Source: Candidatus Thiodiazotropha endoloripes (lineage in GTDB: Bacteria > Pseudomonadota > Gammaproteobacteria > Chromatiales > Chromatiaceae). Taken from it: DNA of 64,000 nucleotides. The stretch lies in assembly GCF_001708965.1 (NCBI RefSeq), contig NZ_LVJW01000003.1, positions 1 through 64,000 of the forward strand, given 5' to 3'. The position numbers were made by a program, and so were the translations under genes. The number at the start of each line of letters is the position of its first letter. The stretch's first letter is position 1. The notes beneath the pieces were generated by a model that made no database searches, was not told the DNA's origin, and saw only the letters and a list, made by a program, of their open reading frames with translations. Shown piece after piece: positions 1-10,500 of the stretch.

Positions 1-15
1 GGATGGCGAGAGTGG

Positions 16-57
16 CTCCCCTCTCCCCTTGCGGGAGAGGGGTCGGGGGAGAGGGGC
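16..57. repeat. GC-rich inverted/direct repeat (REP-like)
   Basis: A perfect 10-bp inverted repeat (CCCCTCTCCC at 18-27, GGGAGAGGGG at 33-42) is followed by another copy of GGGAGAGGGG at 47-56 and then a T-rich end. Such CT/GA-rich intergenic repeats are common in gammaproteobacterial genomes. It could equally terminate a gene left of the window. No second copy was seen here. Confidence 0.5.
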
Positions 58-123
58 TTTTATGTATCTTCTTGGTTGATTTTGAGTTAAAGGGACAGCC
101 GTAAAATCTATTGAATGATATCT

Positions 124-372
124 CTATTTTTTTATAAGGCTGACAACAAACAACAGAATTGCAGCGCCCGCTACCGCCGTGATCAGTGAGCCGAGTAGGC
201 CGCTTGCTGAGATTCCCACAAGATTGAAAACAAAGCCGCCGATAAAGGCGCCAATCACACCGACAATGATGTTGCCCAGCAGGCCGAACCCGCCACCTTT
301 CATCAAGGTACCGGCCAGCCAGCCGGCAACTGCGCCAATGGCGAGGAAAATTAAAAGGGAGGTCAAATCCAT
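124..372 (-). CDS. GlsB/YeaQ/YmgE-family small membrane protein
   Basis: An 82-residue, very hydrophobic protein with three predicted membrane segments (about residues 5-22, 30-50 and 57-78) and glycine-rich helices of the type GWLAGTLMKGGGFGLLGNI. This matches the transglycosylase-associated/stress-response membrane family in length and pattern. The family sits in the inner membrane; its biochemical role is unclear and the 'transglycosylase-associated' name is historical. A purine-rich Shine-Dalgarno (AAGGAGAC on the minus strand) lies just upstream of the ATG. It is monocistronic and divergent from the lipoprotein gene at 754. Confidence 0.85.
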   Translation of the reverse strand: MDLTSLLIFLAIGAVAGWLAGTLMKGGGFGLLGNIIVGVIGAFIGGFVFNLVGISASGLLGSLITAVAGAAILLFVVSLIKK

Positions 373-753
373 GATGGTCTCCTTACATGATTACAGGAAA
401 TGAATCGGTCGTGAAATGGTTCACTGACTGACCTGTGTCAGCAGTTTACAAGTTTGTCCGCTGGGAAAAAGCACGACATTGATAACGATTGTGAACATTC
501 CCGTTAACTATTCGTTACACGCTGTTTATTTGCTTCGAAATGCTGATTCAGGCTTTCGCTCGGGAATCTGAATTCTAATTTCTCAACTCAATTCAGATTT
601 TGAGTTTGACGGTATCGATTTGCTGATCAGTGGTGCTTTCTGGGGATGCCATTTTGCCTCTCGCCACTTAATCTATAGAGAGATTGGGTGTTTGTTTAAG
701 GGGTTACGGATGTTGAAGTTGTTGGTGACTCAGGTCGTATCGGGAGCTACTCA
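373..753. other. Intergenic region with a 10-bp inverted repeat
   Basis: There is no coding sequence here. A 10-bp inverted repeat (AATCTGAATT at 565-574, AATTCAGATT at 590-599, 15-nt loop) has no T-run. It may be an operator or a weak structure upstream of the gene at 754. Promoters for both divergent genes must lie here, but no clear -35/-10 pair was identified. Confidence 0.4.
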
Positions 754-2673
754 ATGAGCCGGGCAAGGCAGATGATCATCATCTTGTTGTTCTCATTGAT
801 GTCGGCATGTGGCGGTGGTGGTGGAGAGAGTGACAGTGAGGCAGGTGGTGGAGATGGAACTGATGAACCCACGCCGGTGATCAATACACCACCTGAGGTT
901 GATGCAGGTTCAGATCAGACGGTTACTGCAGGTCAAAGTGTCACACTCGCCGGTAGCGGCAGCGATGGTGACGGCACAGTAATTGACTACCAGTGGACAC
1001 AACTCAGTGGATCGGCCATAGACCTGACCAATGCTGATCAGGTGGTGGCCAGCTTTACAGCCCCATCAGTATTGAGCTTTGAAAACCTGGAGTTCTCTCT
1101 AACGATTACCGACGATGCAGGGGAGATGGTGAGTGATCGCGTGACCATTACGGTCAATCCTCAGCAACTCGCAGCACTCCCGGATTACGGGCCGGACCTT
1201 GATCTCTGTCCAGCTACTCTCAGTGATAGGGGCGATAGGGTGATTCATCTCTGTGATTGCCAGAGTGGCGCTGTTACGGATTGCACGCCCGGAGATGATG
1301 CCAATCTCGGCAGTGCCTTATCACCCAAGCGTTCCATCATGGCAGCGATAGCCGCCTTCAATGCCGGGAGTGACCTGGCCTTCTGCCGTGGTGGCGTCTG
1401 GCATAGTGACACGGCTCTGCAGTTGAGTGCTTCAGGCTGCCGCAGTGGTACACCTTGCACGCTGCAGGACTATGGCGATTCGGTCCAGGCCAGACCGACG
1501 ATCAGGATTACTCAGGCGGGAAACGTCGATGGTATGGTTTTCGATCCGAGCGATGATCAGCTGAGTTGGCAAGGTATCCAGATCCATAACCTTCAATTAT
1601 CCAAACAGAGTCGGGATGGCGAGGGATTCGGACTGTTTCTGTTTCGTAATCTCAACCAGGTTGTGATGCAGTGTCTGGAAGTGGATGGCTTCGGCATTGG
1701 TGTCTATCTCAACAGCAACGACCTGGAGAGTGGCGATATCACTCTCAGTGACTCGCATATTCATGACAATGGGGTAATGGGCTGGTTGGGGGGTACCCAT
1801 CGAACCCGGCTGGAGCGCAACCGTTTTCACAACAATGGCTGGTTGAATGCCAGTGCACTGCAACACAACGTCTATCTCAGTCAGATGAAAAGCGATGGTG
1901 TCGTGCGGGGTAACTGGTTGAGTGATTCGGCACTGGATATGAATGATCACTGTGTCGGTACCAGTCTGGTGGCACACAATGACAACACGGTTGATCTGTT
2001 GATCGAAAACAATCTGATCGAGGAGCGTAATCCCTCGCCAGGGTGTTGGGGGTTGACGGTGGACGCAGCGGGATCAACCACGGAAGGCCATCAGAGGGCA
2101 GTCATCCGTGGCAATCTGGTGCGCAATGTGGGCAATCTCGCGATCGGTGTCGCCAGCTGTGTCGACTGCATCATCGAAAACAATATTGTGATTCAGACCC
2201 TGATTGGCGGTGCCACCGGTATTGCCTCACCCAACCGGTCGACTGCGGCGCCTGATCTGGATGTCAGCGGTACAGTGGTGCGTAACAACAGTGTCTACTT
2301 CGGCGGTGCAGCGAGTGGACGAGCCTACTATGTTGGTGAGCGGGGTGGGGATTATGTGGTGACCAACAACATCGGTTACTTCGCCAACCCACAATCAGGG
2401 GACAGCTGCTACGATTTCGATCTGAGTGCCGATGCCTATCAGCTGGTCAACAGCAATCTCTGTTACGGTGCAAGCTTCGACAGTGGAACCAGCGGTCTGG
2501 ATGGCATGGCTTCAAGTGCTGATCCCGGCTTTCTCGATGCGCCTGACGATCTGCGTCTCGAAAGCGACTCTGCGGCCAGGGACAGGGGTACGACCCTCTC
2601 TGTCCCCACGACAGACATGCTGGGTAATCCAAGGGATGCAACCCCCGACCTCGGCGCCTATGAGACGCCTTGA
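754..2673 (+). CDS. Lipoprotein with PKD-like domain and right-handed beta-helix
   Basis: The 639-residue protein starts with a short hydrophobic stretch ending in the lipobox LMSAC, so it is probably lipidated at Cys19, followed by a Gly-rich linker. A PKD/Ig-like domain follows at about residues 45-135 (PPEVDAGSDQTVTAG, then a YQWTQLSG strand). The rest resembles a parallel beta-helix with repeated N-rich turns (about 260-560) as in polysaccharide lyase-like or surface-adhesion proteins. The ATG is preceded by CGGGAG. It ends six bases before the convergent uvrA stop. Substrate and function are unknown: either carbohydrate binding/degradation or a structural surface role. No catalytic residues can be assigned. 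Confidence 0.75.
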   Translation: MSRARQMIIILLFSLMSACGGGGGESDSEAGGGDGTDEPTPVINTPPEVDAGSDQTVTAGQSVTLAGSGSDGDGTVIDYQWTQLSGSAIDLTNADQVVASFTAPSVLSFENLEFSLTITDDAGEMVSDRVTITVNPQQLAALPDYGPDLDLCPATLSDRGDRVIHLCDCQSGAVTDCTPGDDANLGSALSPKRSIMAAIAAFNAGSDLAFCRGGVWHSDTALQLSASGCRSGTPCTLQDYGDSVQARPTIRITQAGNVDGMVFDPSDDQLSWQGIQIHNLQLSKQSRDGEGFGLFLFRNLNQVVMQCLEVDGFGIGVYLNSNDLESGDITLSDSHIHDNGVMGWLGGTHRTRLERNRFHNNGWLNASALQHNVYLSQMKSDGVVRGNWLSDSALDMNDHCVGTSLVAHNDNTVDLLIENNLIEERNPSPGCWGLTVDAAGSTTEGHQRAVIRGNLVRNVGNLAIGVASCVDCIIENNIVIQTLIGGATGIASPNRSTAAPDLDVSGTVVRNNSVYFGGAASGRAYYVGERGGDYVVTNNIGYFANPQSGDSCYDFDLSADAYQLVNSNLCYGASFDSGTSGLDGMASSADPGFLDAPDDLRLESDSAARDRGTTLSVPTTDMLGNPRDATPDLGAYETP

Positions 2674-2678
2674 CCAGA

Positions 2679-5501
2679 CTACTTGGCCAGCAGCTTTTTG
2701 AGAAACTTTCCTGTGTGGGAGCCCCGTGTTTTGGCCAGCTGTTGAGGCGTGCCCTGGGCAACGATCTCACCGCCTTTGTCGCCTCCTTCGGGTCCCAGGT
2801 CAATGATCCAGTCCGCTGTCTTGATGACATCCAGGTTGTGTTCGATCACCACCACCGTATTGCCATGGTTGCGCAGGCGGTGCAGCACCTCAAGCAGGTG
2901 GTTGACGTCGTGGAAGTGCAGGCCGGTGGTCGGTTCGTCAAGGATATAGAGGGTGTTGCCGGTATCCCGCTTGGAGAGCTCCCGGGAGAGTTTCACCCGC
3001 TGGGCCTCACCGCCGGAGAGGGTGGTGGCGTTCTGTCCCAGGGAGATGTAGGAGAGTCCCACATCCATCAGGGTCTGCAGTTTGCGTTTGATCGCCGGCA
3101 CCGCATCGAAAAAGTCCAGCGCCTCTTCCACGGTCATGTTGAGCACTTCGTCGATCGTCTTGCCCTTGTAGTGGATCTCCAGGGTCTCCCGGTTATAGCG
3201 TTTGCCTTTACAGACATCGCACTGCACATAGATGTCGGGGAGAAAGTGCATCTCTACTTTAATCACCCCATCGCCGCTGCATGACTCGCAACGTCCACCC
3301 TTCACATTGAAACTGAATCGACCCGGGGTATAGCCACGGGAGCGGGCTTCCGGGGTGCCGGCAAACAGCTCCCGGATCGGTGTGAAGAGACCGGTATAGG
3401 TGGCTGGATTGGATCTGGGCGTGCGGCCGATCGGGCTCTGATCGATATCCACCACCTTGTCGTAGTGCTCCAGGCCGTTGATGGTTTTGTAGGGGGAGGG
3501 GCTGGTATTGGCTTTATTCAGGGCAGCGGCGGAGATCGGGTAGAGGGTGTCGTTGATCAGGGTCGATTTGCCGGAGCCGGATACTCCGGTGATGCAGCAG
3601 AAGCTGCCCACAGGAATCACCAGATCCACCGATTTGAGGTTGTTGCCGGTGGCGCCCAGGAGTTCCAGGGTGCGCAGCTCATCGATCTCAGTGGTGCGTT
3701 CCGGAATCTCGATGCAACGTTTGCCGCTCAGATATTCACCGGTGAGTGAACCCTTACTTTTTGCAATTTGATTGGCCGTACCCTGGGCGATGATCTTGCC
3801 ACCATGGACCCCGGCGCCGGGGCCGATATCCACCACATGATCCGCACTGCGGATCGCCTCCTCGTCATGCTCCACCACGATCACGGTGTTGCCCAGGTCC
3901 CTGAGATAGGTCAGGGTGTCGAGCAGGCGTTGGTTGTCCCGCTGGTGGAGGCCGATCGAGGGTTCATCCAGCACATACATGACCCCGACCAGTCCGGCGC
4001 CGATCTGGCTGGCCAGACGGATCCGCTGGGCCTCACCCCCGGAGAGGGTTTCGGCGCTGCGGTCCAGAGTCAGATAGTCCAGCCCCACATTGACCAGAAA
4101 GTGCAGACGTTGGTCGATCTCCTTGAGGATCTTGGCGGCGATCTTGCCCCGCTTGCCCGGCAGTTTGAGCGCAGAGAAGCTCTTTTTCACCTGGCCGATC
4201 GGCATCCGGGTGAGTTCGGGCAGGGTATGCGCCTTGATGAACACATGCCGTGCCGCCTGATTGAGCCGGGTACCCTCGCAATCGGGACAGGGCTGGCTTG
4301 AGATATAGCGGGTCAGTTCTTCGCGCACCGCATTCGATTCGGTCTCCCGGTAGCGGCGCTGCATGTTGGGTATGATGCCCTCAAAGGGGTGACGCTTCTT
4401 GACCGAGCGTCCCCGCTCATTGTGGTAGCTGAATTCGATCGCTTCGCTGCCGCTGCCGTGGAGGATGACTTTCTGAATCCGTTTGGGCAGCTTTTTCCAG
4501 GGGGTTTCCGGATCGAATTTCAGATGCCGACCCAGCGAGGAGATCATCTGGAAGTAGTAGGCGTTTCGTCTGTCCCAGCTGCGCACCGCGCCACCCGCCA
4601 GGGAGAGTTCCGGATGGGCGACCACCTTCTCCGGATCGAAGAACTGTTCGATGCCCAGACCGTCGCAGGTTGGACAGGCACCAACCGGATTGTTGAACGA
4701 GAACAATCTGGGTTCCAGTTCGGTCAGGCTGTAGCCGCAGTGGGGGCAGGCGAACCGCGAGGAGAACACCAGCTCCTGCTGGTTGCCGTTCATCCAGGCG
4801 ACCCGCACCAGACCGTCCGCCAGGTTGAGTGCGGTCTCAAAGGACTCGGCCAGACGGGTTTTCAGATCCGGCCGCACCTTGAAGCGATCCACCACTACCT
4901 CGATGGTGTGCTTTTTATGCAGCTCCAGGGTGGGAGCGTCATCGAGTTCGAACACCTCGCCATCGATACGGGCGCGAATGAATCCCTGGGCATGCAGCTC
5001 CTGCAGCAGCTTGTGGTGTTCACCCTTGCGTTCCTGGATCACCGGCGCCAGCAACATCAACCGTTCCCCCTCGGGCAGGGCTACCACCTGGTCGACCATC
5101 TGGCTGATGCTCTGGGCCTCCAGGGTGGTGTCGTGCTCGGGGCATCTGGGCGTGCCGACACGGGCGAACAGCAACCGCAGATAGTCGTAGATCTCGGTGA
5201 TCGTTCCCACCGTGGAGCGGGGGTTGTGTGAGGTGGTCTTCTGTTCGATGGAGATGGCCGGGGAGAGTCCCTCGATATGGTCCACATCCGGTTTCTCCAT
5301 CAATGAGAGAAACTGTCTGGCGTAGGCGGAGAGGGATTCCACATAGCGCCGTTGACCTTCGGCGTAGATGGTATCGAAGGCCAGCGAGGATTTTCCGGAA
5401 CCGGAGAGTCCGGTGAACACGATCAATTTGTCTCGTGGCAGATCCAGGTCGATATTTTGCAGGTTGTGGGTGCGGGCGCCGCGAATACTGATGGTGTCCA
5501 T
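2679..5501 (-). CDS. uvrA: Excinuclease ABC subunit A
   Basis: UvrA is the damage-recognition ATPase of nucleotide excision repair and acts with UvrB and UvrC. The 940-residue length is normal. Seen in the sequence: Walker [10 protein letters not shown] near residue 32 and GVSGSGKST near 640, two ABC signatures LSGGEAQR, zinc-finger cysteine pairs (CPHC/CPTC near 255-280 and CESC/CDVC near 740-765), and [11 protein letters not shown] and DEPTTGLHF Walker B/D-loop regions. It is divergent from an MFS gene and near ssb, a frequent gammaproteobacterial arrangement. No LexA box (CTGT-N8-ACAG) was found in the 105-bp upstream gap, so SOS control is not supported from sequence. Confidence 0.98.
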   Translation of the reverse strand: MDTISIRGARTHNLQNIDLDLPRDKLIVFTGLSGSGKSSLAFDTIYAEGQRRYVESLSAYARQFLSLMEKPDVDHIEGLSPAISIEQKTTSHNPRSTVGTITEIYDYLRLLFARVGTPRCPEHDTTLEAQSISQMVDQVVALPEGERLMLLAPVIQERKGEHHKLLQELHAQGFIRARIDGEVFELDDAPTLELHKKHTIEVVVDRFKVRPDLKTRLAESFETALNLADGLVRVAWMNGNQQELVFSSRFACPHCGYSLTELEPRLFSFNNPVGACPTCDGLGIEQFFDPEKVVAHPELSLAGGAVRSWDRRNAYYFQMISSLGRHLKFDPETPWKKLPKRIQKVILHGSGSEAIEFSYHNERGRSVKKRHPFEGIIPNMQRRYRETESNAVREELTRYISSQPCPDCEGTRLNQAARHVFIKAHTLPELTRMPIGQVKKSFSALKLPGKRGKIAAKILKEIDQRLHFLVNVGLDYLTLDRSAETLSGGEAQRIRLASQIGAGLVGVMYVLDEPSIGLHQRDNQRLLDTLTYLRDLGNTVIVVEHDEEAIRSADHVVDIGPGAGVHGGKIIAQGTANQIAKSKGSLTGEYLSGKRCIEIPERTTEIDELRTLELLGATGNNLKSVDLVIPVGSFCCITGVSGSGKSTLINDTLYPISAAALNKANTSPSPYKTINGLEHYDKVVDIDQSPIGRTPRSNPATYTGLFTPIRELFAGTPEARSRGYTPGRFSFNVKGGRCESCSGDGVIKVEMHFLPDIYVQCDVCKGKRYNRETLEIHYKGKTIDEVLNMTVEEALDFFDAVPAIKRKLQTLMDVGLSYISLGQNATTLSGGEAQRVKLSRELSKRDTGNTLYILDEPTTGLHFHDVNHLLEVLHRLRNHGNTVVVIEHNLDVIKTADWIIDLGPEGGDKGGEIVAQGTPQQLAKTRGSHTGKFLKKLLAK

Positions 5502-5530
5502 AATCTTGTCGTGGTAGTACTGCAGTGAAT

Positions 5531-5552
5531 TAGGGCCTGTTAACAGGCCCTA
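5531..5552. repeat. Copy 1 of GGGCCTGTTAAC dispersed repeat
   Basis: TAGGGCCTGTTAACAGGCCCTA is an exact 22-bp palindrome between uvrA and the MFS gene. Its arms match the ends of longer copies at 25297-25332 and 27215-27250. Those copies have an extra central ACTAATCCAA-type segment, so this looks like a short form of the same dispersed intergenic repeat. It also overlaps the shared promoter region. Confidence 0.6.
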
Positions 5553-5606
5553 AGCGAACCTGATACTATACGCCCTCTTTTTATTGACTGGCAAAGTGAC
5601 TTAGCG

Positions 5607-6995
5607 ATGAGTAACAAGCGGGGGAATGGCTCAGGCCTGAATGCAATTGAACGACGAGCCGCCTACTCCCTCTCCGGCCTCTTTTCCCTGCGAATGTTAG
5701 GGTTGTTTCTGATTCTGCCGGTCTTCTCCCTCTACGCGGAGGGGCTGCCGGATGTGACGCCTTTGCTGGTTGGTATCGCCATCGGTATCTACGGTCTTAC
5801 CCAGGCCCTGCTGCAGATCCCTTTCGGTATGCTGTCCGACCGGATCGGCCGTAAGCCAGTGCTGATCGGTGGTTTGCTGGTGTTTGCTTTCGGCAGCGTG
5901 GTTGCCGCCACTTCGGAAACCATCTACGGCATCATTCTTGGGCGCGCCCTGCAGGGCAGTGGTGCGATTGCGGCGGTGATCATGGCACTGGCGGCGGATC
6001 TCAGCCGCGAGCAGCGACGCTTGCGCATGATGGCGATCATCGGCATCAGTATCGGTTTCGCGTTCGCGGTTGCACTGATTCTTGGACCGATCCTCAACAG
6101 CTGGATCGGTGTGCCCGGTATATTCTGGCTCACCGCCGTTTTGGCCTTGTGCGGTGTTGCCATCGTACTTTTCGTGGTGCCGACGCCGAAGGAGAGTCAT
6201 TTCCATCGGGATGCGGAAGCGGTGCCGAGTCAGTTCGGCAAGGTGCTGGCCGATCCTGAGCTGTTGCGTCTCGATCTGGGCATACTGACCCTGCACATGA
6301 CCCTCACAGCGATGTTTCTGGCTTACCCGCTGTCACTACGAGACCTGGGGATGGCCAGTGAATCCCATTGGCAGATCTATCTGCCGGTGATGCTGCTGTC
6401 GATGGTCATGATGGTGCCCTTCGTGATCATTGCCGAAAGCCGCCGGCGTATGCGCCCGGTGTTTCTCGGTGGTATCGCCGCCCTGGGCCTGGCTGCGGCA
6501 CTACTCTACGGTTTCAGTCAGCAGTTGCTGGTGTTGGTTGTCGGTCTGTTCATCTTTTTCACTGCATTCAATCTGCTGGAAGCGACCCTGCCCTCGCTGA
6601 TTGCGAAATCAGCACCGGGCGAGCGCAAAGGCACCGCCATGGGGGTTTACTCCAGTTCCCAGTTCATCGGAGCTTTTCTTGGTGGCGCCCTGGGGGGCTG
6701 GATACATACCTACTTTGGTAATGAGGGGGTGTTTCTGTTGTGTGGTGTGATGGCGCTGGTCTGGCTGCTGATCGCCCGAGGTATGCCCGATCCGAGCTAC
6801 CTGAGCAACTATCTGTTACCGGTGGGCAAGCTGGATGAGTCGGAGGTTGCCCGGCTGGCAGCCAAATTGATGGCCATCGACGGGGTTGATGATGCGGTAA
6901 TCATCGCCGAGGACGAGGTCGCCTATCTCAAAGTCGATCTGCAGGTGGTCGACCAGCAGGTTCTGGATGACTATGCGGTGGGTGAGGTACACTAG
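5607..6995 (+). CDS. MFS transporter, YajR-like
   Basis: The 462-residue major facilitator has 12 predicted membrane segments, the motif A loop GMLSDRIGRKP after helix 2, and a charged cytoplasmic C-terminal extension (about residues 400-462) resembling the ferredoxin-like YAM domain of YajR (alternating strands such as DDAVIIAEDEVAYLKVDL). YajR-type proteins are proton-driven exporters with poorly defined substrates. The gene lies between uvrA and ssb, matching the common gammaproteobacterial order. The ATG at 5607 gives a charged N-terminus before helix 1. The substrate cannot be inferred. Confidence 0.85.
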   Translation: MSNKRGNGSGLNAIERRAAYSLSGLFSLRMLGLFLILPVFSLYAEGLPDVTPLLVGIAIGIYGLTQALLQIPFGMLSDRIGRKPVLIGGLLVFAFGSVVAATSETIYGIILGRALQGSGAIAAVIMALAADLSREQRRLRMMAIIGISIGFAFAVALILGPILNSWIGVPGIFWLTAVLALCGVAIVLFVVPTPKESHFHRDAEAVPSQFGKVLADPELLRLDLGILTLHMTLTAMFLAYPLSLRDLGMASESHWQIYLPVMLLSMVMMVPFVIIAESRRRMRPVFLGGIAALGLAAALLYGFSQQLLVLVVGLFIFFTAFNLLEATLPSLIAKSAPGERKGTAMGVYSSSQFIGAFLGGALGGWIHTYFGNEGVFLLCGVMALVWLLIARGMPDPSYLSNYLLPVGKLDESEVARLAAKLMAIDGVDDAVIIAEDEVAYLKVDLQVVDQQVLDDYAVGEVH

Positions 6996-7046
6996 CCGGA
7001 TTTGGCTCCAGTGGAAGGAGCTTTAACCTGCTGTGGAGATAATTAG

Positions 7047-7502
7047 ATGGCACGAGGAATCAACAAAGTAATACTCATCGGTAACCTGGGCAAGGATCCT
7101 GAGACCCGCTACATGCCGAGTGGTGGTGCGGTCACCAACGTCACCCTGGCCACCTCCGAGAGCTGGAAGGACAAGAACAGCGGCGAGCAGCAGGAGCGGA
7201 CCGAGTGGCACCGGGTGGTGTTTTTCAATCGTCTGGGTGAGATTGCCGGTGAGTATCTGAAGAAGGGTTCCAAGGTCTACGTGGAGGGAAGCCTGCGTAC
7301 CCGCAAGTGGCAGGGACAGGATGGCCAGGACCGCTACACCACGGAAATCGTCGCCAGCGAGATGCAGATGCTCGACAGTCGTGGCGGCAGCGCCTCCTTT
7401 GATGCACCCCAGTCCCAGGGGATGTCGCGGCCACAGTCGGCACCGGCGCCTGCTCCTAGTTCCATGCCTGACAACGATTTCGACGACGATATTCCATTCT
7501 GA
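7047..7502 (+). CDS. ssb: Single-stranded DNA-binding protein
   Basis: The 151-residue SSB has an N-terminal OB fold (about 1-110: [54 protein letters not shown]), a Gln/Pro/Ser-rich linker and the conserved acidic tail DFDDDIPF, which recruits repair and replication partners. It acts as a homotetramer at replication forks and in repair. GGAGA precedes the ATG. It is followed by a clear terminator at 7536. Confidence 0.98.
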   Translation: MARGINKVILIGNLGKDPETRYMPSGGAVTNVTLATSESWKDKNSGEQQERTEWHRVVFFNRLGEIAGEYLKKGSKVYVEGSLRTRKWQGQDGQDRYTTEIVASEMQMLDSRGGSASFDAPQSQGMSRPQSAPAPAPSSMPDNDFDDDIPF

Positions 7503-7535
7503 AGAGCATCAAGGTTGAAACAGAAACTCGTCCTG

Positions 7536-7559
7536 AAAGCCCCATTCCTGGGGCTTTTT
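7536..7559 (+). terminator. Rho-independent terminator after ssb
   Basis: Stem AAAGCCCC (7536-7543), loop ATTCCT, stem GGGGCTTT (7550-7557), continuing into a run of five T. It lies 33 bp after the ssb stop and 15 bp before the convergent stop of the GGDEF-EAL gene, so it may serve both. Confidence 0.85.
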
Positions 7560-7574
7560 CAGTTTATACCTGGC

Positions 7575-10500
7575 TCAGGAATCTGCCTGAACCGAAGTCA
7601 TGTATCGGTCCAGATCCTCAGAATTCATCGGTTTGGCATAGAGAAATCCCTGCGCCAGGTAGCAACCTTCATGTTTCAGGAAGTCAGCCTGGGCCTCGGT
7701 CTCCACCCCTTCGGCGATCACCTGCATCTGCAGACTCTCACCCAGGGCGATGATGGCCCGGGTAATCGCCATGTCATCCGCATCGGAGGGAATATCCCGT
7801 ACAAAGGATTGGTCGATCTTCAGTTTGGAGATCGGCAGGGCTTTCAGGTAGGAGAGGGATGAGTAGCCGGTACCGAAGTCGTCAATCGCCAGTCTGATGC
7901 CGATATCCCGCAGACGGTTGAGAATTTCCGACATGTGCACGGGATCGTTCATGATGGTGGTTTCCGTAATCTCGAGTTCCAGCAGATCGGCGTTGATCCC
8001 GGCCTCTGCAAGAATAGTCTGAATACCGCTAATAAAGTTTTCACTGTTCAACTGACCCGCAGACAGATTGCAGTTGACTGAGATGCGCTCCGGGGTGAAA
8101 CCCTGATCGCGCCACTTGCTTGCCTGCTGACAGGCCTGGCGAAGAATCCATTCGCCAATGGGACGGATCAGCCCTGACTCCTCGGCGAGTGGAATGAACT
8201 TGGCGGGTGGCAGCAGACCCAGCTCCGGATGTTGCCAACGGACCAGGGCTTCGACACCGATTATTCGGCCACTGCGGATATCGATCTGCGGCTGGTAGTG
8301 GAGAACCAGCTCTTTCATGGTCAGGGCTTTACGCAGACTGTTCTCCATCATCAGTCTCTCAAATGCCAGTGAGGTCATCTCTGCGGTATAGAAACTGTAG
8401 GCGTTTCTACCCAGCTCCTTGGCCTTGTACATGGCGGAGTCCGCATTACGTATCAGGGTGTTCGGGTCGTCACTGTCCTCGGGGTAGATACTGATGCCGA
8501 TGCTGCTGGAGAGGAACAGCTCCTTATCCAGGATCTTGAAACCCTGGGTAAAAGCACCGAGCAGCTTCTCAGTAATCTTTACGATGTCCTGAGTCTGCTC
8601 GATCTGATCGAGGATAACGGTGAACTCATCACCACCGATTCGGGCGATGGTGTCGACTTCCCGGATCATCGCTTTGAGACGGATTGCCGCCTCTTTCAGG
8701 ATCAGATCCCCGGTCGGGTGGCCGAAGCTGTCATTGATCTGTTTGAAGCGATCCAGATCGATGAACAACAGGGCGACCCTGGTTTCATTGCGCTTGGCTT
8801 TAAAGATGGCCTGTTGCAGGCGATCCACAAACAGCAGCCGATTGGGCATGCCGGTCAACGGATCGTGATGGGCGATGTGGTCGAGACGGTGCTGATTTTT
8901 TCTGAGTTGATCAACGACGCTCAGGTAGTCGGTAATATCTCTACCCGATTCGATGATGCCGGTAACTTTGCCCTGCTTGTCAAACAGGGGGTTGGCCAGT
9001 AGTTCGAAGGTACGTGTCGTGCCATCCTGTACCGGGTGGTTGTGAACCACTTTAACGGTTTTTTCACTCTCTAGAACCTGTTCCAGCGGGCATGGGTGAT
9101 CTTCTCCCTGACAGGGGTGGTCGATGTGGTGTGAAATGGCATGGCATTTCGGCTGGGCAGACGCCAGTGCCTTGGCCGGGGCGGCTATCCGCGCGGCATG
9201 GTTCATCAGTTGTACCGTGTAGTCTGAGTCGATCATAAGGATAGGGTCACTGACCCCGTCGATGACCTGCTGCAACAGAGCGTGTTGGCGCTCGATCTCC
9301 TGCTGCGCCGATTTGATCTCACTGATGTTTCGGGCGATAGCAAAGGAGAGCTCTTCATCCTCGAACTTGATGTGGTTGGCTACAATCTCCACCGGAATCC
9401 TGTGGCCGTCGCGATGTTGGTGGGTGGTTTCGAAGCGTAGTGATCCGGCTTCTTCGAGTTTCCTGTCGACCTCCAGAAACCGCTCGATTGAGTGAGTGGG
9501 ATCGATATCCATCACCGATTTTTTCAATAGCTCCTCTTTTGTGTAACCCAACGTTTCACAAGCGGCAGTATTGACGTACCTGAAGTGGCCATCGGGCATG
9601 ATCAGATAGGCCGCTTCTGAGATATGGTCCAGAGCATGCTGGGTCAAGGCCAGCTGGCGCTCGGCCGCTTTGTGCTCCGTAATGTCCTGAACTGTGCCAC
9701 GGGAGATGATCGGTAGCCCATGACTGTCAAACTGGGTTTCACACTGCTCTTTCACCCATTTAATTCTGCCGTCGGCAAACAGCAGGCGGTGCTCTATCTC
9801 ATAATCTTGCTGCTCTTCCAATGAACTTAGGTAAGCGTTATTAACTTTTTCCCGGTCGTCAGGGTGAACGTTCTCAAGAAATTTTTCATAGGTGGCGGCA
9901 AAGCGCTCCGGGTCAATCTCGAAGATGCGGAAAGTCTCATCAGACCACTCCAGAGAGTCCAGCTGCAGGTTGAGGACCCAGCTGCCCATCTTGCTCATGC
10001 GTTGTGCCTCGGCCAGCCCCTCCGTCTGGCGGCGCACAGTCTCCTCGAGGTCGGCATTGAGCAGCTGCAGTTGGCTCTCAGCATCGCGACGCATCTCGGT
10101 TTCAACGGTCAGGCGCCGGTTGAGTTGTTGCAGACTGCGAAAGCGCCAGACCAACATGCCGGTAGCGACCAGCATCAACAGCAGCGACATTGCGAGCAGT
10201 GTTCTTTGGGTATTCCAGTATGGGGCGGGTGTGGCATACCAGCGGGAGTAGATATCCTTGAATCTATCACTCTGGATGAAAGTATCGACTGCTTGATTCA
10301 ACTGTTTCACAAGCTGAGGCTCACCTTTGCGTACAGCAATGGCGCGTTTGATCTCTATCAACGAAGGGCTGAGCTTGCGGATATGGTCATCCAGGCCAAG
10401 TTGCTGGGTATAGCGCCAGACAACCGGGTCCGGGTAGGCGAGGGCGTCGATCTGACCACTCAACAGCGCAAGCAGGGCTTCGGACAACCGATCAAAATGT

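Noticed and set aside
4389-5231. 280-codon open frame antisense to uvrA
   Set aside because: Shadow of a conserved coding strand; UvrA motifs cover the region without a break.
5502-5606. LexA/SOS box between uvrA and the MFS gene
   Set aside because: The CTGTTAACAG palindrome has a 2-bp spacer instead of 8 and belongs to the dispersed repeat family.
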